A stretch of 64,000 nucleotides of DNA from Variovorax paradoxus (GTDB lineage: Bacteria > Pseudomonadota > Gammaproteobacteria > Burkholderiales > Burkholderiaceae_C). The notes below the pieces were generated by a model, which was not told where the DNA came from, did not search any database, and saw only the letters and a list, made by a program, of their open reading frames with translations. The stretch spans positions 62,001 through 126,000 of the forward strand of contig NZ_JAUSRN010000011.1 in NCBI RefSeq assembly GCF_030811855.1. Direction: 5' to 3'. This document shows, piece after piece, positions 44,764 through 53,831 of the stretch. A program made the position numbers and the translations under genes. How positions within the stretch are numbered: the first letter of the stretch is position 1; the number at the start of each line of letters is the position of its first letter.

Positions 44764-47001
44764 ATGGAAAATCTGCTGCACTCTCCACATCACCCCATGA
44801 GCACCCTGGATCTTTCTGTCGGCGGCATGACCTGCGCCTCGTGCGTGATGCGCGTGGAGCGCGCGCTCAAGAGCGTCCCGGGCGTGACGGACGTCAGCGT
44901 GAACCTCGCCACCGAATCGGCGCGCGTGGTGGCGGCTGACGGCGAGGACATCGACGCGCGCTTGCGCCGCGCAGTGCGTGCCGCAGGCTATGAACCGCGC
45001 GCAAGCGATACGGACGACGCTGCTGCTGCTCTGTCGCCCTGGCACGGCTTCGGGCCGGTCGGAATCGGCCTCTTGCTGTCGATTCCTTTGCTGACACCGA
45101 TGCTGGGACAACCCTTTGGTCAAAACTGGATGCTGTCGCCCTGGATCCAACTGCTGCTGGCGGCACCGGTGCAGTTCTGGCTCGGTGCGCGCTTCTACCG
45201 CGCGGGCTGGCATGCCGCGAAGGCGGGTACCGGCAACATGGACCTGCTGGTGGCGCTCGGCACCAGCGCGGCCTTCGGGTTGTCGCTGTGGCTTTGGTGG
45301 CGCTCGGCGACGGGCGAGCACGCGGGGCACGGCGCCGTGCCTCACCTTTACTTCGAAGCATCGGCAGTGGTCATCACGCTGGTGCTGCTCGGAAAGTGGC
45401 TGGAAGCGCGCGCAAAGCGGCAAGCCACATCGGCGATTCGCGCGCTGCAGCAGCTGCGGCCCGAAATCGCGCACCTGGTGGGCAAGCGCAGCGAAAGCGA
45501 TGTGCCAATCGGCGAAGTGATGGTCGGCGACCTGCTCGCGGTTCGCCCGGGTGAGCGCGTGCCGGCCGATGCGCGCGTGGTCGAGGGAGAGTCTGAAGTC
45601 GACGAATCGATGCTCACCGGCGAGCCGCTGCCGGTGCCCAAGAAGCCGGGCGACGCGTTGACGGGCGGTGCGGTCAACGGCGACGGCCGCATGGTGATTG
45701 AAGTGAAAGCAGTCGGTGCAGAAAGCGTGCTGGCGCGGATCATCCGCCTGGTCGAAGACGCACAGGCAGCCAAGGCGCCGATCCAGCGTCTGGTGGACCA
45801 GGTCGCGGCCGTGTTCGTGCCAGTGGTCCTGGTGATTGCGCTGGCCACGCTGGCCGGGTGGCTGCTTGCAGGTGCCGGTATCGAGATCGCCATGATCCAT
45901 GCGGTGGCCGTGCTGGTCATTGCCTGCCCATGTGCGCTGGGCCTTGCAACGCCGGTGGCGGTGATGGCCGGCACCGGTGTCGCCGCGCGACGCGGCATCC
46001 TGATCAAGGACGCACGCGCGCTGGAGCTTGCACACCGCGTCGACACCGTGGCGTTCGACAAGACCGGCACGTTGACACTCGGCCGGCCGGTACTCACGGC
46101 TCTCGTGCCGATTGCAGCCAACGAAGATGAAAACCGATTGCTTGCCACCGCCTCAAGCCTGCAAAGCGGAAGCGAACATCCGTTGGCTCGTGCGGTGATG
46201 GTGGCCGCGTCACAGCGCGGCGTGCAGGCACTGCCGCTGGGTGCCATGCAGGCGATGCCCGGCCGAGGCGTGCGCGGCGAAGTGAACGGCGAACGTTGGG
46301 CCGTCGCGAGCCTGCGCTGGTGCGCGGAACTCGGCGTGGTGCCCGATGCGGCGCAGGTCGAGCGCCTGCACGCGCAGGGCGCCACCGTGTCCGCGCTGCT
46401 ACGCTTCGATGAGGCTGACGGCGCAGAGGTGCAGGCGCTGCTGGCCTTTGCCGACGAGCCCAAGCCCGAGGCCGCCGAAGCCGTTCGCGCATTGCGGGCG
46501 CGCGGCCTGCGCGTGGTGATGATCTCCGGCGACAACCGGCGCGCCGCGGAGGCGATGGCGGCGCGGCTCGGCATTCCCGCCGAAGACGTGCGTGCCGATG
46601 TGCTGCCGGCCGACAAGGCGGCGCAGGTCAGCGCGCTGAAGAACGATGGCCATGTGGTCGCGATGGTGGGCGATGGCGCCAACGATGCACCGGCGCTTGC
46701 CGCGGCCGACGTGGGCATGGCCATGGCACCTTCGGGCGGCGGCACCGACGTGGCGATGGAAGCCGCGGGTATCACGCTGATGCGCGGCGACCTGTCGCTG
46801 GTGGCCGAGGCGCTCGATCTTTCGGCGCGCACAGTTGCCAAGATCCGGCAGAACCTGTTCTGGGCCTTTGCCTACAACGTGGCCGGCATTCCGCTCGCGG
46901 CCTTCGGATTGCTGAGTCCGGTGGTGGCGGGCGCGGCCATGGCGCTGTCGAGCGTCAGCGTGATGGCCAACGCGCTGTTGCTGCGACGCTGGAAGCCCTG
47001 A
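44764..47001 (+). CDS. copA: Cu(I)-translocating P1B-type ATPase CopA
   Basis: The protein has 745 residues with one N-terminal HMA domain (GGMTCASC). About eight helices include the CPC ion site in [16 protein letters not shown]. The phosphorylation motif is DKTGTLTLG, the nucleotide domain has SEHPLARAV, and the hinge is [21 protein letters not shown]. It exports Cu(I) from the cytoplasm. The ATG at 44764 is about where transcription from the MerR-type promoter should start, so the message may be leaderless; the next ATG, 44797, also lacks an SD and is the alternative. It is divergent from cueR-copZ. Confidence 0.94.
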   Translation: MENLLHSPHHPMSTLDLSVGGMTCASCVMRVERALKSVPGVTDVSVNLATESARVVAADGEDIDARLRRAVRAAGYEPRASDTDDAAAALSPWHGFGPVGIGLLLSIPLLTPMLGQPFGQNWMLSPWIQLLLAAPVQFWLGARFYRAGWHAAKAGTGNMDLLVALGTSAAFGLSLWLWWRSATGEHAGHGAVPHLYFEASAVVITLVLLGKWLEARAKRQATSAIRALQQLRPEIAHLVGKRSESDVPIGEVMVGDLLAVRPGERVPADARVVEGESEVDESMLTGEPLPVPKKPGDALTGGAVNGDGRMVIEVKAVGAESVLARIIRLVEDAQAAKAPIQRLVDQVAAVFVPVVLVIALATLAGWLLAGAGIEIAMIHAVAVLVIACPCALGLATPVAVMAGTGVAARRGILIKDARALELAHRVDTVAFDKTGTLTLGRPVLTALVPIAANEDENRLLATASSLQSGSEHPLARAVMVAASQRGVQALPLGAMQAMPGRGVRGEVNGERWAVASLRWCAELGVVPDAAQVERLHAQGATVSALLRFDEADGAEVQALLAFADEPKPEAAEAVRALRARGLRVVMISGDNRRAAEAMAARLGIPAEDVRADVLPADKAAQVSALKNDGHVVAMVGDGANDAPALAAADVGMAMAPSGGGTDVAMEAAGITLMRGDLSLVAEALDLSARTVAKIRQNLFWAFAYNVAGIPLAAFGLLSPVVAGAAMALSSVSVMANALLLRRWKP

Positions 47002-47060
47002 GCTTCGTCAGGTTGGGTCATGCCCAGGCAGGCCACGGGGCACAGCTGCCGCCGCATTCC

Positions 47061-48353
47061 TCAGCGGCCGGTGCCGCGGCCTGCGATCAGCACTGCATTG
47101 GTCCCGCCGAAGGCGAACGAATTGGAGATCACGTAGCGCAGGTTCGCGGCTTCGCGCGCATCGCCGCGCACGAAGTCGAGATCGAAGGCCGGATCGGGCA
47201 TCCGCAGGTTGGCGGTGGGCGGAAGCATCCCGCGCGCCAGCGTGCGCAGCGCCGCCACCATTTCAATGGCGCCGCCCCCGCCGAGCACATGGCCGTGGAT
47301 GGCCTTGGTTGCGCTCACGGGCACGGCATTGCCGAATACTTCGCGAATAGAAGCGGCCTCGGCCGCGTCGCCTGCCGTGGTGGCGGTGCCGTGCGCATTG
47401 ATGTGGCCGATCTGTGTGGCGTCGATGCCGGCGTCGCGCAGGGCGGCACGCATGGCGCGGACCTGGCCGGCGGGATCGGGGTTGGTGATGTGCGTGGCGT
47501 CGCAGTTGGTGGCATAGCCTGCAAGAAAGAGCTGCATCGCTTCGCTTGCGCTGCGCGTACGTGCCTTGGCGTGTGCTTCCGATTCGAGCACCAGAGCGGC
47601 CGCGCCTTCGCCGAGCGCAAAGCCCGCGCGGTCGCCCGAGAACGGCCGGCAGGCGCTGTCCGGCGCGCCGTCTGGCGGCGGCGCGGTGACGCGCATCGCA
47701 TGCCAGCTGGCCATCACGCCCGGTGTGAGCATGGCCTCATGTCCGCCGACCACGGCCACGTCGATCCAGCCGCCGCGAATAGCCCGCATGGCCTCGCCGA
47801 TGGCCACCGCCGACGAGGCGCAGGCGCAGGCGTAGGCAATGGCTGCGCCTTGCGCACCGAACTGCAATGCGAGTTCCGCCACCGCCGCGTTGGGCATGAC
47901 GGTGAGCACCGTGGTGGGCCGCATGCGTCGCTGTTCGCCATAGAGTGCGCGCGTGGTGTCGTCGAAGGCACCCGCGCCGGCCAGGCCGCTGCCCCAGAAG
48001 ATGCCAAGGCGCTCCGGATCGAAGCTGCCCGCGTGGAGCCCGGCCTCCGCGGCGGCATCGCGCGCGGCCGAAAGCGCCATGGCGGTGCCCCGGTCGAGCG
48101 GCAGGCGCGAGCTGCTGCGCACGCTGGCCGAATCGAAATCGCAAGGCGCCACGGCGAGTTCGATCGGATCGAAGCCCGCGATGACGAGTGATTGCGCGCG
48201 TACCGCCGACCTTCCGTTGAAGAGCGCGTCGTCGAAGGTCGCGGCCGTATGGCCGATGGGAGTGACGAAGCCGAGCCCCGTCACCCGCACCGGCGCGGCG
48301 GCGGCGTGCCGGGAGGAGGCTGCGAGTACCGAATGGGCGGCGCCGCTGCTCAC
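47061..48353 (-). CDS. Beta-ketoacyl-ACP synthase (FabF-like)
   Basis: The protein has 430 residues with a thiolase-fold KAS. The catalytic Cys is in YACACASSAVAIGEAMRAI, and the His pair in NAHGTATTAGDAAEA and KAIHGHVLGGGGAIE. It condenses acyl and malonyl units. The GTG at 48353 overlaps the ACP stop by 4 bp, so the genes are coupled. It is not next to fab genes. With the ACP and a hydrolase it forms a three-gene unit, suggesting a special lipid or polyketide rather than housekeeping fatty acid synthesis. Confidence 0.88.
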   Translation of the reverse strand: MSSGAAHSVLAASSRHAAAAPVRVTGLGFVTPIGHTAATFDDALFNGRSAVRAQSLVIAGFDPIELAVAPCDFDSASVRSSSRLPLDRGTAMALSAARDAAAEAGLHAGSFDPERLGIFWGSGLAGAGAFDDTTRALYGEQRRMRPTTVLTVMPNAAVAELALQFGAQGAAIAYACACASSAVAIGEAMRAIRGGWIDVAVVGGHEAMLTPGVMASWHAMRVTAPPPDGAPDSACRPFSGDRAGFALGEGAAALVLESEAHAKARTRSASEAMQLFLAGYATNCDATHITNPDPAGQVRAMRAALRDAGIDATQIGHINAHGTATTAGDAAEAASIREVFGNAVPVSATKAIHGHVLGGGGAIEMVAALRTLARGMLPPTANLRMPDPAFDLDFVRGDAREAANLRYVISNSFAFGGTNAVLIAGRGTGR

Positions 48354-48643
48354 GCGGGCGCGGCCATCGAAGGCTCGACGTCGCAACGGATCTGCGCCTC
48401 GATCGCGTCGCACAGTCGCTGGAGCGTGATGCCGGCTTCGCGCGGGTCGAGCTTGTCCTCGGGCAGGCGGAGGTGGAAAGCATCCTCTACCGCAAAGACG
48501 AATTCCATCAGCGCGAGCGAGTCGAGCCCGAGTTCGGACAGCGGAACGCCGGGTGCGATGGCAGTGGGCGCAACGTCAAAGCTGTTCACCAGGATGGCGG
48601 CGATGCTGTTGAAAACCGGCGTGGAAAAAGAAGCGGAAGACAT
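48350..48643 (-). CDS. Acyl carrier protein
   Basis: The protein has 97 residues. The phosphopantetheine serine is in LSELGLDSLALMEF, surrounded by acidic helices. It differs from housekeeping AcpP in its hydrophobic N-terminus and Ala/Pro tail. It is coupled to the KAS gene and lies 13 bp after the alpha/beta hydrolase gene. The ATG at 48643 was chosen because the ACP fold starts there. Confidence 0.9.
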   Translation of the reverse strand: MSSASFSTPVFNSIAAILVNSFDVAPTAIAPGVPLSELGLDSLALMEFVFAVEDAFHLRLPEDKLDPREAGITLQRLCDAIEAQIRCDVEPSMAAPA

Positions 48644-48656
48644 GACGGTTTTTCTT

Positions 48657-49541
48657 TCAAGCAGGAGCGTGATGCGGAGACGATGCGCGCTGGATGTCGG
48701 TCGTGGCGATGCCATGGGCCAGGGCATCGGCGAAGGCGAGCGTTTCGCGCGCCACTTGCTGGCGGTCGTTGTCGATCGAGATCATGTGATAGCTGTCGTG
48801 AAGCACCACGCTGCGGAATTCGCGGCAGCGGAGACCTCGCGCGAGGATGTCGAGGTTGCCGAGGCTGGCCACCTCGTCCTCCCGGGCATGCAGCGCAAGC
48901 ACGCTGCCGCATTGCACGCGGTGAAGGTTGCGCTTCACGTGGCGGATCAGCCGGTCGTGCTCGCGCAGGTGGCCGACGCCGAGCACCGAGCTGCCCGCGC
49001 GCGACACCTTGCGATGGCGCAGTTCGCGCTCGATCCAGGCGCGCACGCGTTCGTTCTTCACGCCGTAGGGCGCGCATTCGCGGTACTGCCAAAAGCGCCC
49101 GAGCGGCGTGTAGAACGCGAGCGGCAGCAGCATGCGCGTGCGTGGAATGGCCCAGCCATCGAAGCGCAGCGTGGTCGACATCAGCACCAGCGCATCGACA
49201 TCGCTGCCGCAGCGAATGGCCGCGCCGAGTGCAAGCGACGAACCGGCCGAGATGCCCACCAGCAGCACGCGGTCATGGTGCGTGCGCAGCGTATTGACGC
49301 GCGCCTCGATGGCGTCGATCCAGCGTTCGTACGGCAGCGCGTGCTGCAGCGGCGCGCTGGCGTCGAAGGAGTAACCGCCGATCGCCATCGGGTGCACCGG
49401 ATAGCCGCTGCTGCGCAAGGCCGACTGCACGGTCAGGAGCTCGTCAGGCGTGCTGCATAAACCATGCAGGAGCACGATGGCCGTGCGGCGCACCGCGGGG
49501 TGCACCATGCTCAGCAGATCGGCCGGATCGCGGGCGCTCAT
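48657..49541 (-). CDS. Alpha/beta hydrolase (esterase-like)
   Basis: The protein has 294 residues. It has the alpha/beta-hydrolase N-terminus VLLHGLCSTPDELL, the nucleophile elbow GISAGSS (Ser about residue 104), an acid region around LALHAREDEV and a late His in DSYHMISID. The architecture resembles small carboxylesterases (Est30-like). It leads the hydrolase-ACP-KAS operon and could release acyl chains from the ACP or trim the product. A direct-repeat element lies upstream, toward the divergent response regulator. Confidence 0.85.
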   Translation of the reverse strand: MSARDPADLLSMVHPAVRRTAIVLLHGLCSTPDELLTVQSALRSSGYPVHPMAIGGYSFDASAPLQHALPYERWIDAIEARVNTLRTHHDRVLLVGISAGSSLALGAAIRCGSDVDALVLMSTTLRFDGWAIPRTRMLLPLAFYTPLGRFWQYRECAPYGVKNERVRAWIERELRHRKVSRAGSSVLGVGHLREHDRLIRHVKRNLHRVQCGSVLALHAREDEVASLGNLDILARGLRCREFRSVVLHDSYHMISIDNDRQQVARETLAFADALAHGIATTDIQRASSPHHAPA

Positions 49542-49618
49542 TGAATTGCAGGGGGCTGGAAAGGGGCCCCGGCCGCAGGTTGCTGTCGTATGCTCATGGC
49601 GTGTTTATCGCCGGGGTG

Positions 49619-49637
49619 TGCTGACCGGCTGCTGACC
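49619..49637 (+). promoter_or_regulatory. Tandem TGCTGACC direct repeat, putative response-regulator operator
   Basis: TGCTGACC occurs twice with an 11-bp period (49619-49626 and 49630-49637), ending 43 bp before the response-regulator ATG. Tandem sites one helical turn apart are typical of OmpR-family regulators. It also lies upstream of the divergent hydrolase operon. Confidence 0.5.
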
Positions 49638-49680
49638 CTCCTTCGCGCAAGAATAGGCACTCCAAACCACAACACACACC

Positions 49681-50370
49681 ATGCGAATCCTGCTTGTCGA
49701 AGACGACGCCGTGCTGCGCGACGTGATGCTGCGCAGCCTTGCGGATGCCGGCCACCGGGTCGACGTGTCGGCCAATGTCGAAGACGCCGACCACCTCTGG
49801 CGGGTGCAGCCCTTCGATGCGGTGCTGCTCGATCTGAACCTGCCGGCCACCGCAAGCCCGACCAGCGGCCTGGCAAGCGGCCTCACTGCCCTGCGGCAGG
49901 CGCGGGCGCGCGGCGACCGCACGCCGGTGCTGGTGCTGACGGCGCGCGGCCGCACCGAGGAACGCATCGCCGGCCTGGATGCCGGTGCCGACGACTACCT
50001 GGGCAAGCCTTTCGACCTGGCCGAGGTCGAGGCCCGCCTGCGTGCGCTGGTGCGGCGCGCGAAGGGTACGGAAGACATCGTGCTGCTCGGCCAGCTCAAG
50101 CTCGACCGCAAGGCGCGCCGCTTTTCCACCGCGAGCGGGCCGCTCGACCTGCCCGCGCGCGAGTTCGAGGTGCTGTGGGAGCTGATGAGCCCGCCCGGCC
50201 GCACGGTCAGCAAGCGAGCGCTGTCGGACAAGCTCTCGAGCTTCGATGAATCGCTGGGCGACAACGCACTGGAGGCCTTCATCTCGCGGCTTCGCAAGAA
50301 GCTGGCCGGTTCGGGCGCGAGCATCCGCACGCTGCGCGGCATCGGCTACCTGCTCGAAGCCGAAGTGTGA
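49681..50370 (+). CDS. OmpR-family response regulator
   Basis: The protein has 229 residues. The receiver domain has LLVEDDAVLRD, the phospho-Asp in AVLLDLNLPA and the Lys in DDYLGKPFDL; the winged helix (about 130-225) has LPAREFEVLWELMSPPGRTV. It most resembles the TctD/QseB group. It overlaps the kinase gene by 4 bp, forming a pair. A tandem direct repeat upstream suggests autoregulation. Confidence 0.92.
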   Translation: MRILLVEDDAVLRDVMLRSLADAGHRVDVSANVEDADHLWRVQPFDAVLLDLNLPATASPTSGLASGLTALRQARARGDRTPVLVLTARGRTEERIAGLDAGADDYLGKPFDLAEVEARLRALVRRAKGTEDIVLLGQLKLDRKARRFSTASGPLDLPAREFEVLWELMSPPGRTVSKRALSDKLSSFDESLGDNALEAFISRLRKKLAGSGASIRTLRGIGYLLEAEV

Positions 50371-51761
50371 GCCGCCCCATGCCGGACGCACCTCGGCCGG
50401 CCGAGGCCGCACCTTCGCTCACGCGGCGCGTGCTGCGCAACGTGCTGGTACCGCTGGCGCTCACGTGGATGGTCGGCGCGGTGATCGCCCTCGTCATTGC
50501 CAACTATTTTTCCGAACAGGCCTTCGACCGCGGCATGCTCGACGACGCCTATGCGCTCGCGGCCAACGTGCAGGCGGGCGAACGCGGCGTGGAGCTGCTC
50601 CTCACGCCGCGCGAGGTGGCCACGGTGCTGTTCGATCAGGTCGACAAGGTCTACTTTGCGGTGCAGCGGCTCGACGGAACGCTGATCTCGGGGCAGGCGG
50701 GCCTGAATCCACCATTGCCGCCGGAAGGTTCGCGCTACCGTTTCTCCGACGTCGAATTCGACGGCAAGGTGCTGCGGGCGGTGGTGCTCCAACCTGTGGC
50801 GGAGCCTGGCCTGCCGGTGCCCTACCGGGTGGTGATTGCGCAGACCACGCTGAGCCGAACGGCCCTGGTGCGGCAGCTACTCGGCTTTGCGCTCGCGCCG
50901 CAAGTGCTGCTGCTGATGCTGCTCGCGGTGTGGCTCTGGTATGGCATTCGCAGCGACCTGCGACCGCTCGGCGAGCTGCAGCAGGCACTGGACCGGCGCG
51001 ATGTGCACGACCTGTCCCCCGTCGCAGTGGTCCGCACCTCTCGCGAGGTGCAGCGCCTGGGCAATGCAGTCAATGCGCTGTTCGACCGTCTGAACCACAG
51101 CGTGCGCGCGCAGCGCGAATTCGTGGGCAACGTGGCGCACGAGTTGCGCACGCCGCTCGCGGGCATCCGCGCACTCGCCGAATACGGGCTTGCGCAGCAC
51201 GACTCCGCGGTTTGGCGCGAGCAGCTCGTGCGGGTCGCCGAGCGGCAGGCGCGCGCGAGCCATCTCATCGACCAGCTGCTGGCGCTCGCACTCGCCGATG
51301 AAGCGCGCACCGGCCTTGCGCGCGAACCCGTGCGGCTCGACCTTCTTGCCGAGCAGACGGTGCTGCGCCACCTGGCCCGCGCCGATGCCCGCGGCGTCGA
51401 CCTGGGCGCGCGCGGCCTGGACGAGCGCACCACGGTGCTCGCCAACGAAGCGCTGGTCGAAGGCATTCTCGACAACCTGATCGACAACGCGCTGCGCTAC
51501 GGCGGGCGCACCATCACCGTCGAACTGGCGGAGCGCACCTTGAGCGTGATCGACGACGGTCCGGGCATTCCGCTGGAGGCACAGCGTGACCTGATGCAGC
51601 GCTGGGCGCAAGGCCCCGCGGGGCAGAAGCTGGGGCAGGGCTCGGGACTGGGGCTTTCGATCGTGGCGCGCTATGCGGAACTGCTGGGCGCCGAACTGCG
51701 GCTCGATGGAGCAGAGCCCTCGGGATTGCGGGTGAGCGTGGTGTTCGGCCAAGCGGCCTAG
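50367..51761 (+). CDS. Sensor histidine kinase (TctE/QseC-like)
   Basis: The protein has 464 residues from a GTG overlapping the regulator stop. Two membrane helices (about 30-50 and 170-190) flank a periplasmic domain of the 2CSK_N type. The H-box is FVGNVAHELRTPLAGIRAL, and the ATPase motifs are NLIDNALRYGG, DDGPGIP and GQGSGLGLSI. The signal is unknown; TctE relatives sense tricarboxylates. The gene converges with the VOC gene, the two stops sharing a CTAG. Confidence 0.9.
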   Translation: MSRPMPDAPRPAEAAPSLTRRVLRNVLVPLALTWMVGAVIALVIANYFSEQAFDRGMLDDAYALAANVQAGERGVELLLTPREVATVLFDQVDKVYFAVQRLDGTLISGQAGLNPPLPPEGSRYRFSDVEFDGKVLRAVVLQPVAEPGLPVPYRVVIAQTTLSRTALVRQLLGFALAPQVLLLMLLAVWLWYGIRSDLRPLGELQQALDRRDVHDLSPVAVVRTSREVQRLGNAVNALFDRLNHSVRAQREFVGNVAHELRTPLAGIRALAEYGLAQHDSAVWREQLVRVAERQARASHLIDQLLALALADEARTGLAREPVRLDLLAEQTVLRHLARADARGVDLGARGLDERTTVLANEALVEGILDNLIDNALRYGGRTITVELAERTLSVIDDGPGIPLEAQRDLMQRWAQGPAGQKLGQGSGLGLSIVARYAELLGAELRLDGAEPSGLRVSVVFGQAA

Positions 51762-52525
51762 GTCGGCATCTGCAGCGGCGTGCCCTGGTGGAAAATCATC
51801 CGCCACCTGCCGCGCCGCAGGCGCCACAGTGAGCTGCGAAGCGAATCGGCCTCCGGGCGCCCAGGTATCGCGGCACGGTGTGCGCGGTAGGTGGCCAGCG
51901 CGATGTCAGGCGCCATGCGTTGCACGCGAAAGCCTGAGATCGTTCGTTCCGAGAAGGTCTCCTCGCGCAGCGCTTCGATGATCGCGGGTCGGGTCCACTC
52001 GGTGCCCGAAACGCCGAGTTCACGGAAGTCGTCGTCAAGCAGTTCTTCGAGTTGCGCGGCACTTGCTCGCACCTCACGCTGGTGCAGTGCGCCTTCGAGC
52101 TTCAGCAGCAGTGCGTGGAGGTCTTCGGCCGATGCTGCTTCGTAGAGTTCAAGCGGAAGACCATCGGGGTCGACGAAGAAAGTGAAGCGCCGGCCCGTGT
52201 ACTCGTCGATGCGCAGCGGCTCCACCGCGATGCCTTGCGCCGCGAGCTCGTCGGCCGCGGCCCGCACGTCGTGCACTTCGAAGGACAAGTGCCGCAGGCC
52301 TTGTGCCTCGGGCCGCGTGCGGCGCGCAGGTGCTTCAGGAAACGAGAACAGCTCGATCTGCGAACCGTCGGGCAGTGCGAGGTCGAGCTTGTACGAATCG
52401 CGCGCGGCGCGGTAGTTCTCGGCGATGACGCACAAGCCAAGCACCTCGGTGTAGAAGCGCTTCGACCGCGCGTAGTCGGCGCAGATGATGGCGACGTGAT
52501 GAATGCGGGCCAGCTGCATCGTCAT
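51758..52525 (-). CDS. VOC-family protein fused to a DUF4440/SnoaL-like domain
   Basis: The protein has 255 residues. The N-terminal part (about 4-128) is a glyoxalase/vicinal-oxygen-chelate domain (ARIHHVAIICADYARSKRFYTEVLG; HLSFEVHDV; FVDPDGLPLELYE) with metal-binding His and Glu at the expected places. The C-terminal part (about 140-250) looks like DUF4440, an NTF2/SnoaL-type domain (LDDDFRELGVSGTEWTRPAIIEAL). Such fusions are unusual. The start could also be 52519, since both ATGs have weak SDs. Substrate is unknown. Confidence 0.82.
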   Translation of the reverse strand: MTMQLARIHHVAIICADYARSKRFYTEVLGLCVIAENYRAARDSYKLDLALPDGSQIELFSFPEAPARRTRPEAQGLRHLSFEVHDVRAAADELAAQGIAVEPLRIDEYTGRRFTFFVDPDGLPLELYEAASAEDLHALLLKLEGALHQREVRASAAQLEELLDDDFRELGVSGTEWTRPAIIEALREETFSERTISGFRVQRMAPDIALATYRAHRAAIPGRPEADSLRSSLWRLRRGRWRMIFHQGTPLQMPT

Positions 52526-52642
52526 CTCGATGCATGCGCAGCAAGACGCGGGGCGACGGGTGATTGCTCGGTGCGGGCCATGGCATTGCTCTCTTGGGGC
52601 GGACATGAAGTGTCCACCGCAATCTTGCCATCGGCCCCGGGC

Positions 52643-53746
52643 TCAATCCAGTGCCGGATAGTCGGTGTAGCCCTTGGTGCCGCCGCCATACATGGTGGCC
52701 TTGTCGACCTCGTTCAGTGGTGCGTTCTCGCGCAAGCGGCGCACCAGGTCGGGGTTGGCGATGAAGGGTTTGCCGAAAGCCACGAGGTCGTCGCCTTCCT
52801 TGACCGCTTCGTCCGCGAGCGGCTTGTCGTAGCCGTTGTTGACCATCCATGCGCCCTTGCCGCCTGCTTGGCGGTAGGCGGCCTTGAGCGCCTCGTAGTC
52901 GAAGGGACGGTCCTCGATCTCGCGCGGCCCGCCGGTGGCGCCTTCGATGACGTGGACGTAGGCCAGGCCGAGCGGGGCGAGCTGCTTCACCACGTAGGTG
53001 AAGAGCGGCTGCGGATCGGAATCGTGCGCGTCGTTGGCTGGCGTGACGGGCGACAGGCGGATGCCGGTCTTGCCGCCGCCGACCGCATCGACCACCGCGC
53101 GCGTGGCCTCCAGCAGCAGGCGGGCGCGGTTCTCGATGCTGCCGCCGTAGTCGTCGGTGCGCTTGTTGCTGCCGTCCTTCAAAAACTGATCGAGCAGGTA
53201 GCCATTGGCGCCGTGGAGTTCCACGCCGTCGAAGCCGGCGGTTTCCACCGCGTTGCGCGCGGCCGCCGCATAGGCGTGAACGATGCCGGGCAACTCTTCG
53301 GCATCGAGCGCGCGTGGTTCGGAGGTTGCGACGAAGGTCGGCACGCCGTCCTTGATGAGCACGGTCTTGGTCTTGGCGGTGATGGCCGAGGGCGCGACGG
53401 GCTTGCCGCCCTCGGGCTGGAGTTCGGTGTGCGACACGCGGCCGACGTGCCAGAGCTGCACCACGATCTTGCCGCCTTTGGCATGCACTGCGTCCGTCAC
53501 GCGCTTCCAGGCATCGAGCTGTTCGGTGCCGTAGAGCCCGGGCACGTCTGCATAGCCCTGGCCCTGGTGGCTGATGGCGGTGGCTTCGGTGATGAGCAGG
53601 CCGGCCGTGGCGCGCTGCGCGTAGTAGGTGGCTGCGATTTCCTGCGGGATGGCGTTGGGCGAGCGGTTGCGCGTGAGCGGCGCCATCACGACGCGGTTGG
53701 CGAGCTTCAGGTCGCCGGCCTGTACGGGGTCGAAGAGGGAGGACAT
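52643..53746 (-). CDS. Old Yellow Enzyme-type NADH:flavin oxidoreductase
   Basis: The protein has 367 residues, a TIM-barrel flavoenzyme: MSSLFDPVQAGDLKLANRVVMAPLTRNRS at the start, the active-site region VQLWHVGRVSH, and HGANGYLLDQFLKDGSNKR. It reduces activated C=C bonds or nitro compounds, as NemA/XenA do. The start at 53746 begins the conserved segment. It ends 117 bp beyond the VOC gene start and stands in a metabolic cluster of unclear boundary. Confidence 0.93.
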   Translation of the reverse strand: MSSLFDPVQAGDLKLANRVVMAPLTRNRSPNAIPQEIAATYYAQRATAGLLITEATAISHQGQGYADVPGLYGTEQLDAWKRVTDAVHAKGGKIVVQLWHVGRVSHTELQPEGGKPVAPSAITAKTKTVLIKDGVPTFVATSEPRALDAEELPGIVHAYAAAARNAVETAGFDGVELHGANGYLLDQFLKDGSNKRTDDYGGSIENRARLLLEATRAVVDAVGGGKTGIRLSPVTPANDAHDSDPQPLFTYVVKQLAPLGLAYVHVIEGATGGPREIEDRPFDYEALKAAYRQAGGKGAWMVNNGYDKPLADEAVKEGDDLVAFGKPFIANPDLVRRLRENAPLNEVDKATMYGGGTKGYTDYPALD

Positions 53747-53831
53747 TGCGCGGATTTTGAAAAGTGGGACAGAGGCCGCGAGGCTAAACCTGCGCGGCCA
53801 ACCCTGCTGTCGCACGGTTGTCTGGTTGCTG

